In this document: one piece after another, positions 1 to 11,929 of the stretch
Layout: every line of letters begins with the position of its first letter
How positions within the stretch are numbered: position 1 is the stretch's first letter
Assembly: GCA_002104905.1 (NCBI GenBank)
Contig: MCFE01000593.1
Location: forward strand, 1 to 55,000
Source of the DNA: Basidiobolus meristosporus CBS 931.73
Taxonomy: Eukaryota > Basidiobolomycota > Basidiobolomycetes > Basidiobolales > Basidiobolaceae
DNA: 55,000 nucleotides
Direction of reading: 5' to 3'
Position numbers and translations under genes: made by a program
Notes under the pieces: generated by a model
The model's input: the letters and a program-made list of their open reading frames with translations, nothing else
Databases searched by the model: none
What the model was told of the DNA's origin: nothing

Positions 1-1518
1 TAGTGCAAACAGCCATTTTGTTGTTAGTAATTCTTCTTGGCTATGATGGAATTCAGTCTGTTCCACGCTTACAGCATCAATGGACAAAAATGGCAGCTTT
101 CTTCTTATGCTTCCCTGTTTCTGGCTTGAGTAGACTTGTTTCCCTTTACCTTTTCCTTTATCACTGCCAGGCCTTTCACTGCTACTTTGTCTGTGTGTCT
201 TTTGCATTGAATTGCATTTTCTCTTTAATAAATGCTGCTTTGATGCATCTATTCTGGCCTGCTTGTCCCTTGCTTGCACTTTGTGCGCAACCTGATTATT
301 CTTTCTCACTTGCTTTGAGCTCTCAGCCCATGCTGTGATAGGCTCCTGAGGTAACTGCTGGTTTTGTCACTGCCTGATTCTTCACTGCTACTTTGACTGA
401 GGGCTTCTTGAGTGGAATCACGCTTTTTCCTTGACATATGTTGTGCTGGTGCATCTGTGTTTCCCTGCTGTTCTCTTATTGACATTCTTTCAGCTCCCTA
501 ATGTCTCTTGGAAGCTTGTTTCAAGCGTTTGGCCCCTCTTGTAATATGCACTTCAGGAAGCTGCTGGTTTTAACCACTACACCCCGGTTCTTGGGCCTTT
601 TATAGCTACTGACATTCTTGAAATACTTTCTCAGCATACCAATGCTGGCTCAAAATCTGTTTGCTGGTCTTAATCCAGGATAATGCTCCTGGAGCAAGTA
701 AAGTGCATTCTGCTTGGCCTTGAGTTCCTGGTGGTCCTGTGGAATACTGGTCTTAAGGTGTTGGCATGTCAGACTTCTAATGGCCTCTTGAGTATTGGCC
801 CACTCTTCATCATTGCACGCAACAGATTCATAGATCATCAATGTCTTTTGATTTTTAGGCTTTGGTATCAACAATACAGTTCTTCCTCATGAGCTGTGAT
901 ATATTTTCTGTGGGCTTTATCTTTGGGCATTGATGTAGTGCTTCAACAACTGCACAATGTTCCTCAGCTGTTACTTTGGGAATGGGATCATTCTTGGCTG
1001 TGATATTAAGCTACCTGAGCTCCTTCTTTCCAACAAAGATACTGCTTTCTCTACCTGGGATATTAATTGCTCTACATCTTTATCCATTCATCCTGTTTCT
1101 GAGCTATATACTGATTTCTCTGGGACATTGCATTCATTCTATCAGCCTCTGTATTAATTGCTTCATTAATGCTTTGGAATGAGCTGACAACATATTTGCA
1201 ATTATGGGTGGTGGTGATGTTATGACAGCCACTTGCTGGTCTTCCAGTGAAGGTACTGCTTTTGCTACATTCTTGTCTGCCTCAGCATTATGATTAGCTT
1301 GCAGCTTTGCAGAGACTCCCAATTGTCTACTTGACTGAGGGCCTGAGGAGTCTACATTACTACCTTCAGTGGGCATGCTGTACACAGGTTCTTTTTTGGC
1401 TGTAGCCCCAATTGTTGCACTGAATGTCAAATCAAGCTGTTGCCCAACTGTGCTTCTGCTGCTATCAGCAGTGGGGCTTGGTTGGAACTAGACAACTTTG
1501 CTTTATCTTTTGCAACAT
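1..1518 (-). pseudogene. Second gene of Tnp2-type transposon, copy I (degenerate)
   Basis: Broken gene read on the minus strand from about 1518 leftwards and running off the window. A 98-residue open stretch (1134-1430) contains a VAVITSPPPIIA segment that matches the plus-strand copy at 9148-9542 (VAIITSPPPVLA) nearly residue for residue. A further open stretch (650-874) is charged and may be coiled coil. Against the 9148 copy, a one-base deletion just after the start ATG (1516-1518) shifts the frame, and several stops follow. It lies head to head with the transposase pseudogene beginning near 1738. I recognise no domain; an accessory protein such as a TNPA-like factor of CACTA elements is a guess from position only. 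That it belongs to the transposon is inferred from the recurring arrangement of the two genes. Confidence 0.55.
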
Positions 1519-1737
1519 ATATAGAAGTGAGTAAAACCAAAGGGGAAATGATGTCAGATATACATGTGTAGTGGTGCCACAACTTTATGTGTAATGCTTA
1601 CAATAGTAGCTCATCATTGAATCTTACATTCATGTAGGTGCAATGTCACAAATAGAAGACTGTCTTAAATTCAAATGAGTATTAACAAAATGTAGTATAA
1701 TGTCATTGCATTGTTGAGTATCAAACTGTTTGCCTCC

Positions 1738-4700
1738 TGGAGAAGACTGTATTGATTAAATGCTGGAAGAGAAAAGAAGAAGGACCATGTGGATACTGTA
1801 GCAAGCCTCTCAGCCATGAAGCATGCCAATAGCATTGGGAGTATCACAAGGATCATGGCAAATGTTTTACCACACAAGTAATATCTGACTATTCATCACT
1901 CACTTATGTACTAACAATATCTTGCCAGCCACTTGATACTACTATAATGACTCCTGGCTGTACTTGTCACCTTCTTCAAACTGAGTCAGGTGAGTTTGTG
2001 ACACCATTAGGCTCACCCCAGCCTTATAAATATGGCATGCAGAGTGATAGCACTGAAGAAGCAGGCTCACTAATAGTTTGTGAGCCTATCTCTACTAACA
2101 ACAATACCATGCATGAGCCTTGCAAAACCCCATTGTGCAATGAGACAACACCCATGGAAAGAAATCCAAGGATACTCTATGGAGTTGAGTCCGCCCAGTA
2201 ATCCATCTACCGGTAAATGATGCAATGTTGTGGCTAGAGAAGTGGCAAGTTTCCTCTAATATTAGTAATTGGGGCTTTGAGGATTTACTACTACTTCTTT
2301 CCAAAATCATCTCAGGATGCATATTACCACTTATATGATATAAATGGACAACAGTCATGCAGCTATCAACATATGACCCAGAAACCATCCTGGTACCAGA
2401 ATGTGTTAACAGTTGCAGGGCATTCACATCAGAATATGCCACCATTGCAAGGTGTTCAGCTGATCAGGAAGTCACCTGCATTAGGGGAAAGCTTTTTTCA
2501 CACTCTAGATATTTTCTGGTGTGGTGGTATATAGGTCCAAGGGAGAGATATGTCCAACACTTCTCAAGTGTTTTGTGTGTGGGGTGTTCACTGGGTGCAA
2601 TAACCTCTGGCAAAAGCTTGCTAGGAATACTTGGGTTCTGTCTCTAATCTAAGGTGAAGGGGAATAAAGCCACAAGCTTGTCAAGGGAAAACTATTGAGC
2701 TACAATCCCCAACTTAGTTGGCGTCTTAACAAAAGTATGTGCTGGGTTCAGCGTCCTTTGAGATGACAATGTACTAAAGCTTCCAAAGTCAAAACAACTG
2801 TAAACTCCACCAGCAGGGACTTGATAAGAATGCAGCAGTGGTCAATAGTTACAAAGACAGAAAAGTATCTTTGCCTGTACAAGAACAAACTTGGGAAAGA
2901 ATCAAATATAATAAAAGAAACCTACTCTGAGTATTCCTCACAAGTAGTGCCTCCAAGGTCAGTTGGCTGTCAGTGCGGTTTCCTGGGAGTGTCCTGTGGT
3001 CTGGGGTTGGAAGTTCAGGTAGCAGCAGGTAGCAGTGATCACACTAATCAACAAGTTGGTATATTGATAAAAGGGATGATGATTTATTGTAGAGGGATAG
3101 TCTCCCTTATATACTTTTCTCACTGGCTAAGTGATTACTAATCATGGTGTTCCAGAAGGTTCTGGATATCAATAGAAATCTTAATGACATCAGAATGACC
3201 AAAGAATGTTCTAAGTAGGTGCCGGAAGGTTCTAAGAGGCACAGAACGTACAACCAATCAGGAATCAGTATTCCAAAATCTGTGCAACATGGGATACCAT
3301 ATATGGTATGAAAATGGTGGGGATGGTGACACGGGTTGATCATGTGTCACGGGTACTGGCGCCGGCACTTGCCTAATATAGAAGTACTTGTAGCTAGTAA
3401 TCTTACATAAAGCAAGGGGTAACTTATGCAATAAGGTAAGCAGGTGTGATAGTCAACCGGCTTATGGGATAGTAATGATTGGGTAAGACAAATGGGATAA
3501 AGCTAAAATAAGTGTAGTAGAGATGTAGGGGAGTAGAAAATAAGGGAATGAGCACATCTGTCAGTGGGTGTCACTGTCACCCCACTACACCGGTAATACC
3601 CCATCTAAAGAATCTTAAGCAGTCAGACAAATCTTGTGAAGACATGAAGCATTGCACTCAGTATCAATCAAGTGCAAACATATCCAACATATTTGGTGGC
3701 AAGTATTACAAACAGCCAAGAATCAAGGGCTACTTAGTAGGTATGTTGACCATGCCTTTGCCTTGGCACCTGATGGATTCTGATTAAATAGGTGCTCTAC
3801 CAGCAAATCCAGCTGGCCACTGATTCTCATCAGCCTGAATCTGCCGCCTATCTTGCAGTATCAGAGCAGAAATCTGATGGTGGTCTCACTGATTTTGGGG
3901 CCTAAATCACTGTCCAACCTGAATAGCTACCTATAGCCATTACTGGATGAATTTGCATGCTTTCCAGCAGAATAATGGTAAATGGCCATCATGTCAAAGA
4001 GCATTTTATTTTCTGAATTAGAGATACCCCAGCCATCTACAAGATAGCCAGCTTTACCGGGCACAATGGACAGTATTGTTGTCAAATGAGTGAGAACCAG
4101 GGGATTTACTCTATAACTCACACACATTATTATTACCCAAGCACCTACACTAAGAACATCATCCTCCTGCAGAGTGAACATACAGAAGTCAGCAAGTAAT
4201 TGCAGCAAAGTTGGCAAGCTTTAGGCCATTGGTTAAAATATAGAATTAATTGTAACCAGAAATACTTAAGATAGACAGCATCTGTTGGAGTAAAAGCTTT
4301 CCACTGGGAGAAATGCATTGGGCTTCAACAATATACCTATACTGATGACCAAATTAAATATGGGGCATGTCAAGGTAAATGCGCCCATCATGATACCATA
4401 GAAATCTGAAAGAATGGCAAGATATTACAGAGTATCTGCTACCCCTAGTACTTTGCACAGGCTCCAATCAACATTTATATGCATATGCAACAATACAAGT
4501 ACAAGGACTGGATGAACTAGATATGTATTAACTCAAATGGCCTTCTGAAGCCATTTCTACCATGAATATATATGGAGCATTGCAAGTTATATGAGGACTT
4601 TGTAGGAGTATTTAATCAAAACTGATAAGCAATGCCAACTTGACGCATCTACAGCTTTTGTGCAAGGAGCTTGTGACGCATTTTAAGCAGCTATAATACT

Positions 4701-5130
4701 AATATAAGCATAGAAAAGTATATACCATTTGGTAAATTGGTATGGTTGTATTATATAGAACTAGCAGCAGGCTGCCATACTGACATGATAATACCATTAG
4801 AGGATTGCAATGATACCGTCAAAACACAGTCAGATTTTTTGCCATTTATGGCAGTTGGATGTACTGGTTGGTTAGATCCACTGAAATAGATGCAGAGTAC
4901 ACAAAGACTGCAACAATGCCATGCCTACCCAGGCAAAACACTACCCAAACACTGTTAAGTCTTGTTGCTGTATTTGGGATTAAAATAAGCCAAACACCGT
5001 CATTATTCATTATATGATTGTGTAGAGGGTCCTTGATTCCAAGCTGTTGATATTATAACAGTCTCCTGATGGGATCCTGACAACTGATCTAGATTGGATC
5101 CACCCATTGGACCATATTATTTTTCATAGG
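1738..5130 (+). pseudogene. Tnp2/Plavaka-like transposase, copy I, split by a solo LTR
   Basis: Remnant of a large transposase of the Tnp2 (CACTA/Plavaka) type, which would cut and paste its element. In order: an N-terminal Cys/His cluster (CGYCSKPLSH, about 1787-1860); the CVNSCRAFTSEYA segment near 2400, typical of fungal Tnp2 proteins ahead of a CPxC pair; an insertion at 2520-3589; IPHLKNLK and MKHCTQYQ (about 3600-3665), corresponding to the family's IPRLQ..L and ..YR region; DHAFA..DGF, SSWPLILISLNLPP and PLLDEF (3750-3950); and DTPAIYKIASFTGHNGQYCC (from 4023), corresponding to the conserved D.PA..K....GH....C. Frames change repeatedly and stops are frequent, so it is dead. The start ATG is CTG here, whereas the copies at 8925 and 10569 keep ATG. 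The C-terminal part, to about 5130, aligns with the inverted copy II (5800-6100). Family assignment is from motif order; limits are approximate. Confidence 0.75.
2520..3589 (-). mobile_element. Solo LTR of the Gypsy-2 family, minus orientation
   Basis: A 1070-bp TG...CA unit (TGTGGTGG...CCACTACA) inserted in transposase copy I. It is near-identical to 40338-41407, related to 21058-22134, and matches the reverse complement of 28487-29557, where the same sequence follows gypsy integrase and so is an LTR. The flanks are CTGG (2516-2519) and CCGG (3590-3593), an imperfect 4-bp duplication of a CYGG site. The transposase motif order continues across it. It holds no gene; short open frames inside it recur in the sister copies as frames of the LTR. 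Confidence 0.85.
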
Positions 5131-5149
5131 GTTCCCTCATGGTGTTGAA

Positions 5150-5690
5150 TCAAATTAGTCTTCTCCATGAGGCAAACAAATTGACACCCAACAATATAAA
5201 AATATGAAATCATTTGTTGTCAATACTTGTGTGAATTTTAGAGTCTTGTATTTGAGACATTGCACCTGTATGTAAGATTCAATGATGACCTGCCATAGTA
5301 AATACCATAAATAAAGATGTAACAATGCATACATATTTATATGTAGCATTATTTCCTCTTTGGCTTAACTCACTTCCATATATATGCAGCCAAAAAATAT
5401 AGCAAAGCCATCTGGCTCCCATCCAAGCCCTACTGTTGACAGCAGCAGAAACATAATTGGAGAGCAGCTTGCTTTGACATTCAGTACAACAAGCAGGGCT
5501 ACATCCAAGAATGGCCATCTTGACAGTGGGCCTACTAAAGGTAATAATGTTGACTTGTTGGCCTCTCAGCCAAATACACAACTGAGAATCTCTATTGTAA
5601 TGCAAGCTGACCATAATGCCCAGGTAGAAGAGAGTGTATCATATGTTCTTATTTATTACTCCCCAGGTTTACTTGGATAGATCTAGATAC
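5150..5690 (+). pseudogene. Copy III of the transposon centre with start of the second gene
   Basis: Fragment homologous to 8920-9400. It runs from the reversed transposase N-terminus (about 5155-5220), through the intergenic spacer, into the beginning of the second gene (open 5384-5680, sharing GEQLALTFS and ATSK with GQQLALTFS and TTSK at 9148). The start aligns with ATG 9148. After about 5690 the similarity ends and the frame runs into unrelated sequence. The fragment sits between two inverted stretches of transposase C-terminus (to about 5130 and from about 5800), so it may be the core of a rearranged or internally deleted derivative. Function is unknown. Confidence 0.5.
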
Positions 5691-5799
5691 AACTGTATTT
5701 GGTGTTGCATTGTATTCATGAGAACCTTTGTTGTTGAAATTCTTGATATTAGGGAAAAGTTCTACTTGGTATGTTCAATATTCGCTATGAAAATGAACT

Positions 5800-8700
5800 T
5801 GGTCCCACAGGTAGATTCAATCTAAACCAGCCATCAAGATCCTGTCAGGAGACCACTTTAATAATGGCAGCTTGGAATTAATAACCATCTACACAATCTT
5901 ATGATGGGATCACCAGGGCATTTTGCTAGTTGTACAGCCAAATAAAGTTGAAGAATATATCAGTGTTTGTAAAGTTTCTTACCAAGGGTGGCATGGCATA
6001 GCTGTAGTCTCAGTGCGCTAAACAACTACTTGGGGGAATCTAACTGGCCAGTACATATGATTGCCTTAAATGGCAAACACCTGACGGTTTTTTGACAGCC
6101 TCATTGCAAGCTTCTGATGGCATTATCATGGCAGTGTGGCGGCCTACACATAATTCTGTATAATGCTACTTTACTAAACAATATTTCCTTTTCCTACCTC
6201 CCCTTGCACAAGTCATATATACCAATGTTGCATAACCTCCCTTTATTTCCTACCCACCACTACCTTGGGTATTCTAGATATAGCGTGAATCAAAAAATAC
6301 TGTGGCCTCCAGCTGATCAACCTCTGCACACATGAACACCTGCTGCAATTGACATACTTCTATGACATCAGTTTTACAGCTTTTTGATGTGCTGCTTACA
6401 AAGTTACCATGTACTGTTTGTTGCCAGTAATATATACATCCTGCAAATGTATGCTTGGTTGCTGCTACTCCTGCCACAAATAACCTGTAATATATGCAAA
6501 GAACTTTTTGGTACTTATCCAAAATGTTCTTTCTCCCTGCCGGATTCTAGTCCCACTTATAGGTGGGTTCTGGCTCTTGTTTGTGTGGATTCAGTAGTGA
6601 ATAATGTAGAAATTGGCTTGTGACCAAGAGAAATCTGGCATACCTTGGTAGAGTTTTCCTAACAAAAATTAGTTGCATATTGCACCCAACTCAACTTTGC
6701 ATAGCTTAACTAATTACCCATATGTTGAGGCTGCTTAGCCTCTTAATGCCATAGGCATGGGTGTCTCCATGTGTGCATCTGTCCTCAGTATTCTCCAACT
6801 CTTCCTGGCTGTACTTCATGTGCCATTTCATGACATCCAGGACGGACTTGAAGGTAACGTTCTTGATGAGATTGGGATATGGTAGCACCTGCAACTTGAC
6901 TTGTCCTCCTATCTCCACATACATCTGTTCCATAAAAACTCCCAATAGGTGAAGCAAGGTCCAATACTTCCTCATACCAAGCAAGATGGAGTAGCAATTG
7001 GATACTCTAGCAGCAAAGATCTGTGCATTGAGCTTTAGATTTGCAGTATTACTGCTCAAAACCTGTCACAAATGGTTTGTACAAAAGCTTTAGATGCATC
7101 AAGCTGGCATTGGTGATCCACTTCTGGGTAAATATTCCTACAATGTCCACATATGACACCTAATGCTTCCAATGTACTCTTGGCAGCAATGGCTTCAGGG
7201 GGCTACCTGAAGAAGTACATATCCAGTTTAACAAGTGCTTGCACTTGTATTAATATATATGTATTTGAATGTTGATTGAAGCTCATGAGATTTACTTTGG
7301 GTAGCAGATACTCTGTAATATCTTGGCTATACTTTCATATTTCTCCAGTATCTCAAAGGGCTCATTTAACTTGTGATGCACCATGTATAATTTGGTATTC
7401 AGTATATGGATATTGTTGACAAGCAAATCTATTCCTCCCAGTGGAAAGCTTTTGCCCCAACAGATACCCTCTATATTAAGTATCTTTAGTTTCCAATCAA
7501 TTCCATATTTTGGTCAATGGCTTAGTACTTGCAAACTTTGCTGCAATTGCATGCTGACTTCAGGATGATCTTGCCATGCAGAGATTATGTTCCTAATGCT
7601 TATGTTGGGGTAATAATGATGTGTGTGAGTGTTGGAGTAAGTCATCTGGCTCCCACACATTTTACAGCAATACTGTTCATTGTGACCAGAATAGTTAGCT
7701 ATCTTGCTAATGGCTTGGGTATCTCTAATGCATATGATAGTACATGTTTTGACCTGACTGCTATTTATTGTAATTCCGCTGGAAAGCATACAAAATTCCT
7801 CCTGCAATGGATACAGATAGCTCTCCAGATTGAACAGTGGTTTAGGCCTGCATGCCAGGGATACCATCATCAGATTCCTGCTATGGTACCCTAAGGTAGG
7901 CATCAGGTTCAGGTTAATGAGAGTTAGTGGCCAGCAGGATTTGCTAGTTGATTACTTGTTTAATAAGAACTCATCAAGTGCCAAGGCAAAGACATGGTCA
8001 TACATACCTTCAAAGTGGCCCTTGCTACTTGGCTGTATGTAATGTTTGCCATCAACTACATTGAGTATTTTTGCACTTCATTGATACTGAGTGCAGTACT
8101 TTATAGCTTCACAATATTTGTTAAACTGCCTGAGCTTCTGTAGATGGGGTATATCCAAATATATCTGGAGTGTGAGCAATGTTTTCCCCCATGGTGGTGA
8201 AACCCTGACAAGTTGGACACCTTGCAGTGGTGGCATTCCTGATGTGAATATCCTCCAACTGTTCACACCTGCTGGTACCAGGATGGTCTCTGCGTCCTGT
8301 GCTGCCAGCCACATGACAGTTTTTCATCTACACTATGTACATTGTAGGATGCATCCGGGGATGATTTTGGCAAGGATTAGTAAATCTTTAAAGCCCCCAT
8401 TTTGATATTACAGGCAACATGCCAGTACTCTTGCCACAACTTCATATCATTCACCAGTAGATGAATTTCTGGGCTCACATTATTTCATTCAGTATCCTTG
8501 GCATTTTTTTTAAAGGTGTTGTCTCATTACATAATGGGATTTTGCCAGGCTCAAGCAGGGTACTGTTGTTAGGGAAGATAGGCATACAATGCACCAATGA
8601 GCCTGTTTCTTAGGAGCTATTACACTGTGTGCAATATTTAGAAGGTTGGGGTGAGCCTGATGGTGTCACAAGCTCACCTGACTAAGTTTGCCCAAGGTGC

Positions 8701-8925
8701 CAAGTATGGCAAGGTGCAGTTATTAAAGTATTGTGTGGCTGCCAAGATATTGTTGCTGCAGTAGTAAATGGTGAATGGTTAAATTTGTGTAGCAAAACCC
8801 TGGCTATGAACCTTGTAGTACTTCCTATGCTGTCTGTGTGCTCCATGGCAGAGAGGCTTGCTACCATAGCCATATGGTCTTTTTTTGCTTTTCTTGCAGC
8901 ATTGAATCATAGCAGTCTTGTTCAT
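5800..8925 (-). pseudogene. Tnp2/Plavaka-like transposase, copy II
   Basis: Second transposase copy on the minus strand, beginning at ATG 8925. It has a degraded Cys/His cluster (about 8830-8900), a VNSW..FTSG segment (about 8240) for the family's VNSC.AFT, IPHLQKLRQF and KYCTQYQ (8080-8160), and the best-kept stretch at 7514-7903 with SYLYPLQEEF and DTQAISKIANYSGHNEQYCC. Further downstream are a 117-codon open stretch (6706-7059) and scattered C-terminal pieces to about 5800. The order matches copy I in reverse, so the copies face each other across 5130-5800. Several frameshifts and stops make it inactive. The C-terminal half (5800-7060) has no motif I recognise beyond its alignment to copy I; it represents the part of the protein after the conserved GH...CC region. 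Confidence 0.7.
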
Positions 8926-9147
8926 GGGGCAAACAGTTTGACCATCAACAATGTAACACTACTACATCACTTCTTGGTCAATATTCACATGAGTTCAAGG
9001 CTGTCTTGTATTTGAGACATTGTACCTACAGGAATGTAAGACTCAATGATCACCTACCATGGTAAGCATTATAAATAAAGTTGCGGCGCCACATACACAT
9101 GTATATGTAACACCACTTCCCCCTTGGTTTGACTCACATACATATAT
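8926..9147. promoter_or_regulatory. Putative shared promoter between the two transposon genes
   Basis: Best-preserved 222-bp spacer between the divergent transposase start (8925, minus) and second-gene start (9148, plus). The same spacer, in the same relation to both genes, occurs at about 1519-1737 (inverted) and 5228-5383. A short spacer flanked by two outward-facing starts suggests one bidirectional promoter. No experimentally known motif is recognised; this is inference from arrangement. Confidence 0.3.
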
Positions 9148-9542
9148 ATGCTGCCAGAAATTGAAGCAAAGTTGTCTGGTTCCCAATCAAACCCCACTGC
9201 TGTGAGCAGTAAAAGAACAGTTGGACAACAGCTTGCTTTGACATTCAGTGCAACAAGCAGGACTACATCCAAAAAAGGCCCTGTGAACAGTGTTCCCACT
9301 GAAGGTAATAATGGGGACTCCTCAGGCTTTGAAGCAAGTAGGCAATTGGGAGTCTCTGCAGAGCCACAAGCTGGCCATACTGCGGAGACAAATGAGACTG
9401 TAGCAAAAGCAGTACTTCTAGTTGAAGACCAGCAAGTGGCCATCATAACCTCACCACCACCTGTATTAGCAAGTATATTGTTAGCTCATATAGAACAGCT
9501 ATTGAGGCATTCAGGTGTAGTTGCTGACAGGATTGATGCAAA
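9148..9542 (+). pseudogene. Second gene of Tnp2-type transposon, copy II (truncated)
   Basis: The longest intact stretch of the second transposon gene. It opens at ATG 9148 and is rich in Ser, Thr, Ala, Gln and Glu, with GQQLALTFSATS near the start and VAIITSPPPVLASI about residue 100. The true sequence ends near 9542, where a copia LTR begins; the last 15 or so codons of the open frame (to 9597) read into that LTR. The copies at 1-1518 (-) and 5384-5680 (+) confirm that it is a real repeated coding unit. Low-complexity composition and no recognised domain leave its role open: an accessory DNA-binding or regulatory protein is possible. Confidence 0.55.
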
Positions 9543-10465
9543 TGTTGTAAGAGTCCTGGAAATATTGGAAGATTGGGAGAACAAGTCAATCTTGTAATTT
9601 TCACAAATGATTTATCAAATGTAAAAGTAGTATTTATGCATTGACATGTTTCTGGCATAACAAGAACATAGAATAGGTTATGGAAGGTATCAAGAACATG
9701 TGTGCAAAGTTTGAGGCTGTTTGATCAATTTTGAGAATTTTCATGTTTTTGGTACCAAATATTTTGGTGAAAATATTCTAGGTATATCCCAACAAGGATT
9801 TTGGTCAGTATTGTCCAGAATTTGGAGGTAATTGTCTAAGTGGCTTAGAAAGGTTTGTATTTAAGTGGAATTGCAAACTTTTAAAACTCTCCCACTCAGC
9901 TAATTGCTCATACTGACTAGTCCTAATTTTGACCAAAATATTCAAGATTGTCTCTATGTAATGGCTTGGTAAAAATGTCTACAATCATTGCAATGGTAGG
10001 ACAATAAACTAAGCTAACTGAGTTACTTTTTAAAGCTTCACATATGAAATGATGTCTATATCCATGTGCTTAGTTCTAGCACAAACAGTAGGATTTCTCC
10101 CTCATTATAGACATCCTTGTATTATCTTGAAATAAAGTAATTGGCATGCTTCAACATAAGCCTAAATCCATAAAAAGCTTTCTTAACCATATTACTTCTT
10201 TTGTAGCTTCACAGGCTGCCATATACTTTGCCTCTGTGGTAGAAAGTGCTATGGTTGGTTGCTTTCTTGAATTCCATGAATTGCTCCTATACAGTAAAGA
10301 AAGGAGTATCTGGTGGTGGATCTTTTGTCTTTGAAATTTTGTCCCCAATCAGCATTGGAGAATCTCAACACATTCTGATCCAAATCCTAACAAGTGTATA
10401 TTAAGTAGATATAAGCAGTTCCTTTCCAATATCTAAAAATCCACTCAACTGCTGCAATATGATCT
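9543..10465 (-). mobile_element. Ty1/copia 3' fragment: LTR plus RNase H end
   Basis: Truncated copia element in minus orientation. The 3' LTR (9543-9888) is a reversed, diverged relative of the Copia-A LTRs. Then come the reversed purine tract and the end of pol, including an RNase H stretch (10151-10348, minus) with TEAKYMAACEATKEVIWLRK, which is diagnostic of copia RNase H. It stops inside the RNase H region near 10465, and no 5' part is present. It interrupts transposon sequence: the second gene breaks off at its left edge and a transposase copy starts just to its right. Confidence 0.75.
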
Positions 10466-10568
10466 TATCCATGGTTGTCTTAAAACTAGACTTTCTTGAA
10501 TTCACATGAGTATTGAACAAAAAGTGATATAATTGCATTACGTTGTAGAAGGCTAATCTATTTGCCCC

Positions 10569-11522
10569 ATGGACAAGACTACCTTGATTCAATGCTATAA
10601 GAGAAGAGATACAAGACCATGTGGCTATTGTAGCAAGCCTCTCAGCCATCAAGCATACAGAGAGCATAGGAAGTATTACAAGGAGCATGGCCAGTGTTTT
10701 GCCACACAAGTCATATTTGAACATTCATTGTTCACTACACTACCAACATTATCATGCTGGACTGTTGATACTTCTACATTGGCACCTGGCTGTCTTCATC
10801 ACTTTGCCCAAACTGATTTTGGTGAGTCTGTGACACCATTAGGCTCACCTCAGCCTTCTGAATAGAGCACGCAGAGTGAGAGCTATGACAAAGAAGGTTT
10901 GCTGATGGATAGCTAGTCTATCTCTCCTAACAACAGTACCGTGCATGAGCCTGATCAAATCCTAATATGCAAAGATACAACACCCATTGAAATACATGCC
11001 AAGGATACTTTCTAGAGCCAAGTGAGCCCAGTAATGCATCCACTGGTGAATGATGCAATGCTGTGGCTACAGAAGTAGGGCATATTCACCAATATCAGGA
11101 CGGTGGGCTTCAAGAATTTATTACTACTTCTTGCCAAAATCACTCTGGGATGCAACTTGTCATGTACATGGTATTAGTGGACAACCATCATGCAGCCAGC
11201 AACATACAACCCAGAGACTGTCCCAATTCCAGCATGTATTAACAGTTGCATGGCATTCACATCCCAAAATACTACTATTGCAGTGTACTCAAATTTTTAG
11301 GAATCCACCACCATTGAGGGAAAACATTGTTCATACTCCAGATTTATCCCGGTAATACCCTGTCAAAGACACTTATGCAGTCTAACAAATATTGAAAGCT
11401 ATCCTGTACCACACGCAATATCAATCAAGCGCAAGCATATCCAAAGTATTTGACAGCAAACATCATAAACAGCCAAGAAGCAAGGGCTATGTTGAAGGTA
11501 TGTATGACCATGCCTTTGCCTT
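10569..11522 (+). pseudogene. Tnp2/Plavaka-like transposase N-terminus, copy IV
   Basis: Plus-strand fragment starting at ATG 10569 with the cleanest version of the N-terminal cluster (CGYCSKPLSHQAYREHRKYY, about 10618-10680), a zinc-finger-like Cys2/His pattern. An open stretch of 98 codons ends with VTPLGSPQP, shared with copy I near 2010. Downstream (11050-11355) is the degenerate VNSC.AF region. Similarity to copy I stops at 11522, where the 5' LTR of Copia-B begins, so Copia-B inserted into or truncated this copy. The N-terminal finger probably binds transposon ends or host DNA, by analogy with other DNA transposases; that is inference. Confidence 0.65.
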
Positions 11523-11889
11523 TGTAAAAAACTGAACTATTTGGTATCAATGAACAACTAGAAACTTACTTGGCAATTCTAGACTAGTCTTGGTCACTAT
11601 AAAAGTTGTTTACAGCCCCAGCTTTGCCAGTTTCTTCACATCTATGATCCTATGATTATTCCCCTATAGTGAAGTTCATATTAGCACTTTTTACCAAACA
11701 TTATGTAGTAACCCTGAAACTGTTACAGAACGCTCCTGAATGTTAAGAAACCCTCTTTAATTGGTGTTACAGCTGCATTACTTCTACAAAGGTATATATG
11801 CTGACCCTCTTTATGAATAAACCCCAGCTTAGCTATTATCACTATATCTTGATAGATTCCTTTTATGCAAATCACTTCTCAAATGGGCA
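11523..11889 (+). repeat. 5' LTR of Copia-B
   Basis: About 367 bp, homologous to the complete solo LTR at 24082-24450 and to the partial 3' LTR at 20324. It starts TGTAAAAAACTG (relatives start TGTTGAAATATTGG) and ends near GGGCA. A GGTTTAAGCCC stretch follows directly and is a diverged form of the initiator-tRNA anticodon-arm primer site seen in Copia-A. Confidence 0.8.
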
Positions 11890-11929
11890 GGTTTAAGCCC
11901 TCATTGCCTTAGCCTATTCTAAAGATGAC

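Noticed and set aside
2520-3589. Independent non-LTR or DNA transposon with short inverted ends
   Set aside because: The same sequence directly follows Gypsy-2 integrase and a purine tract at 28487, which identifies it as an LTR.
3927-4217. 96-codon minus-strand frame as a gene
   Set aside because: It is the shadow of the plus-strand transposase segment (DTPA...GHN...CC), which matches the family and the inverted copy II.
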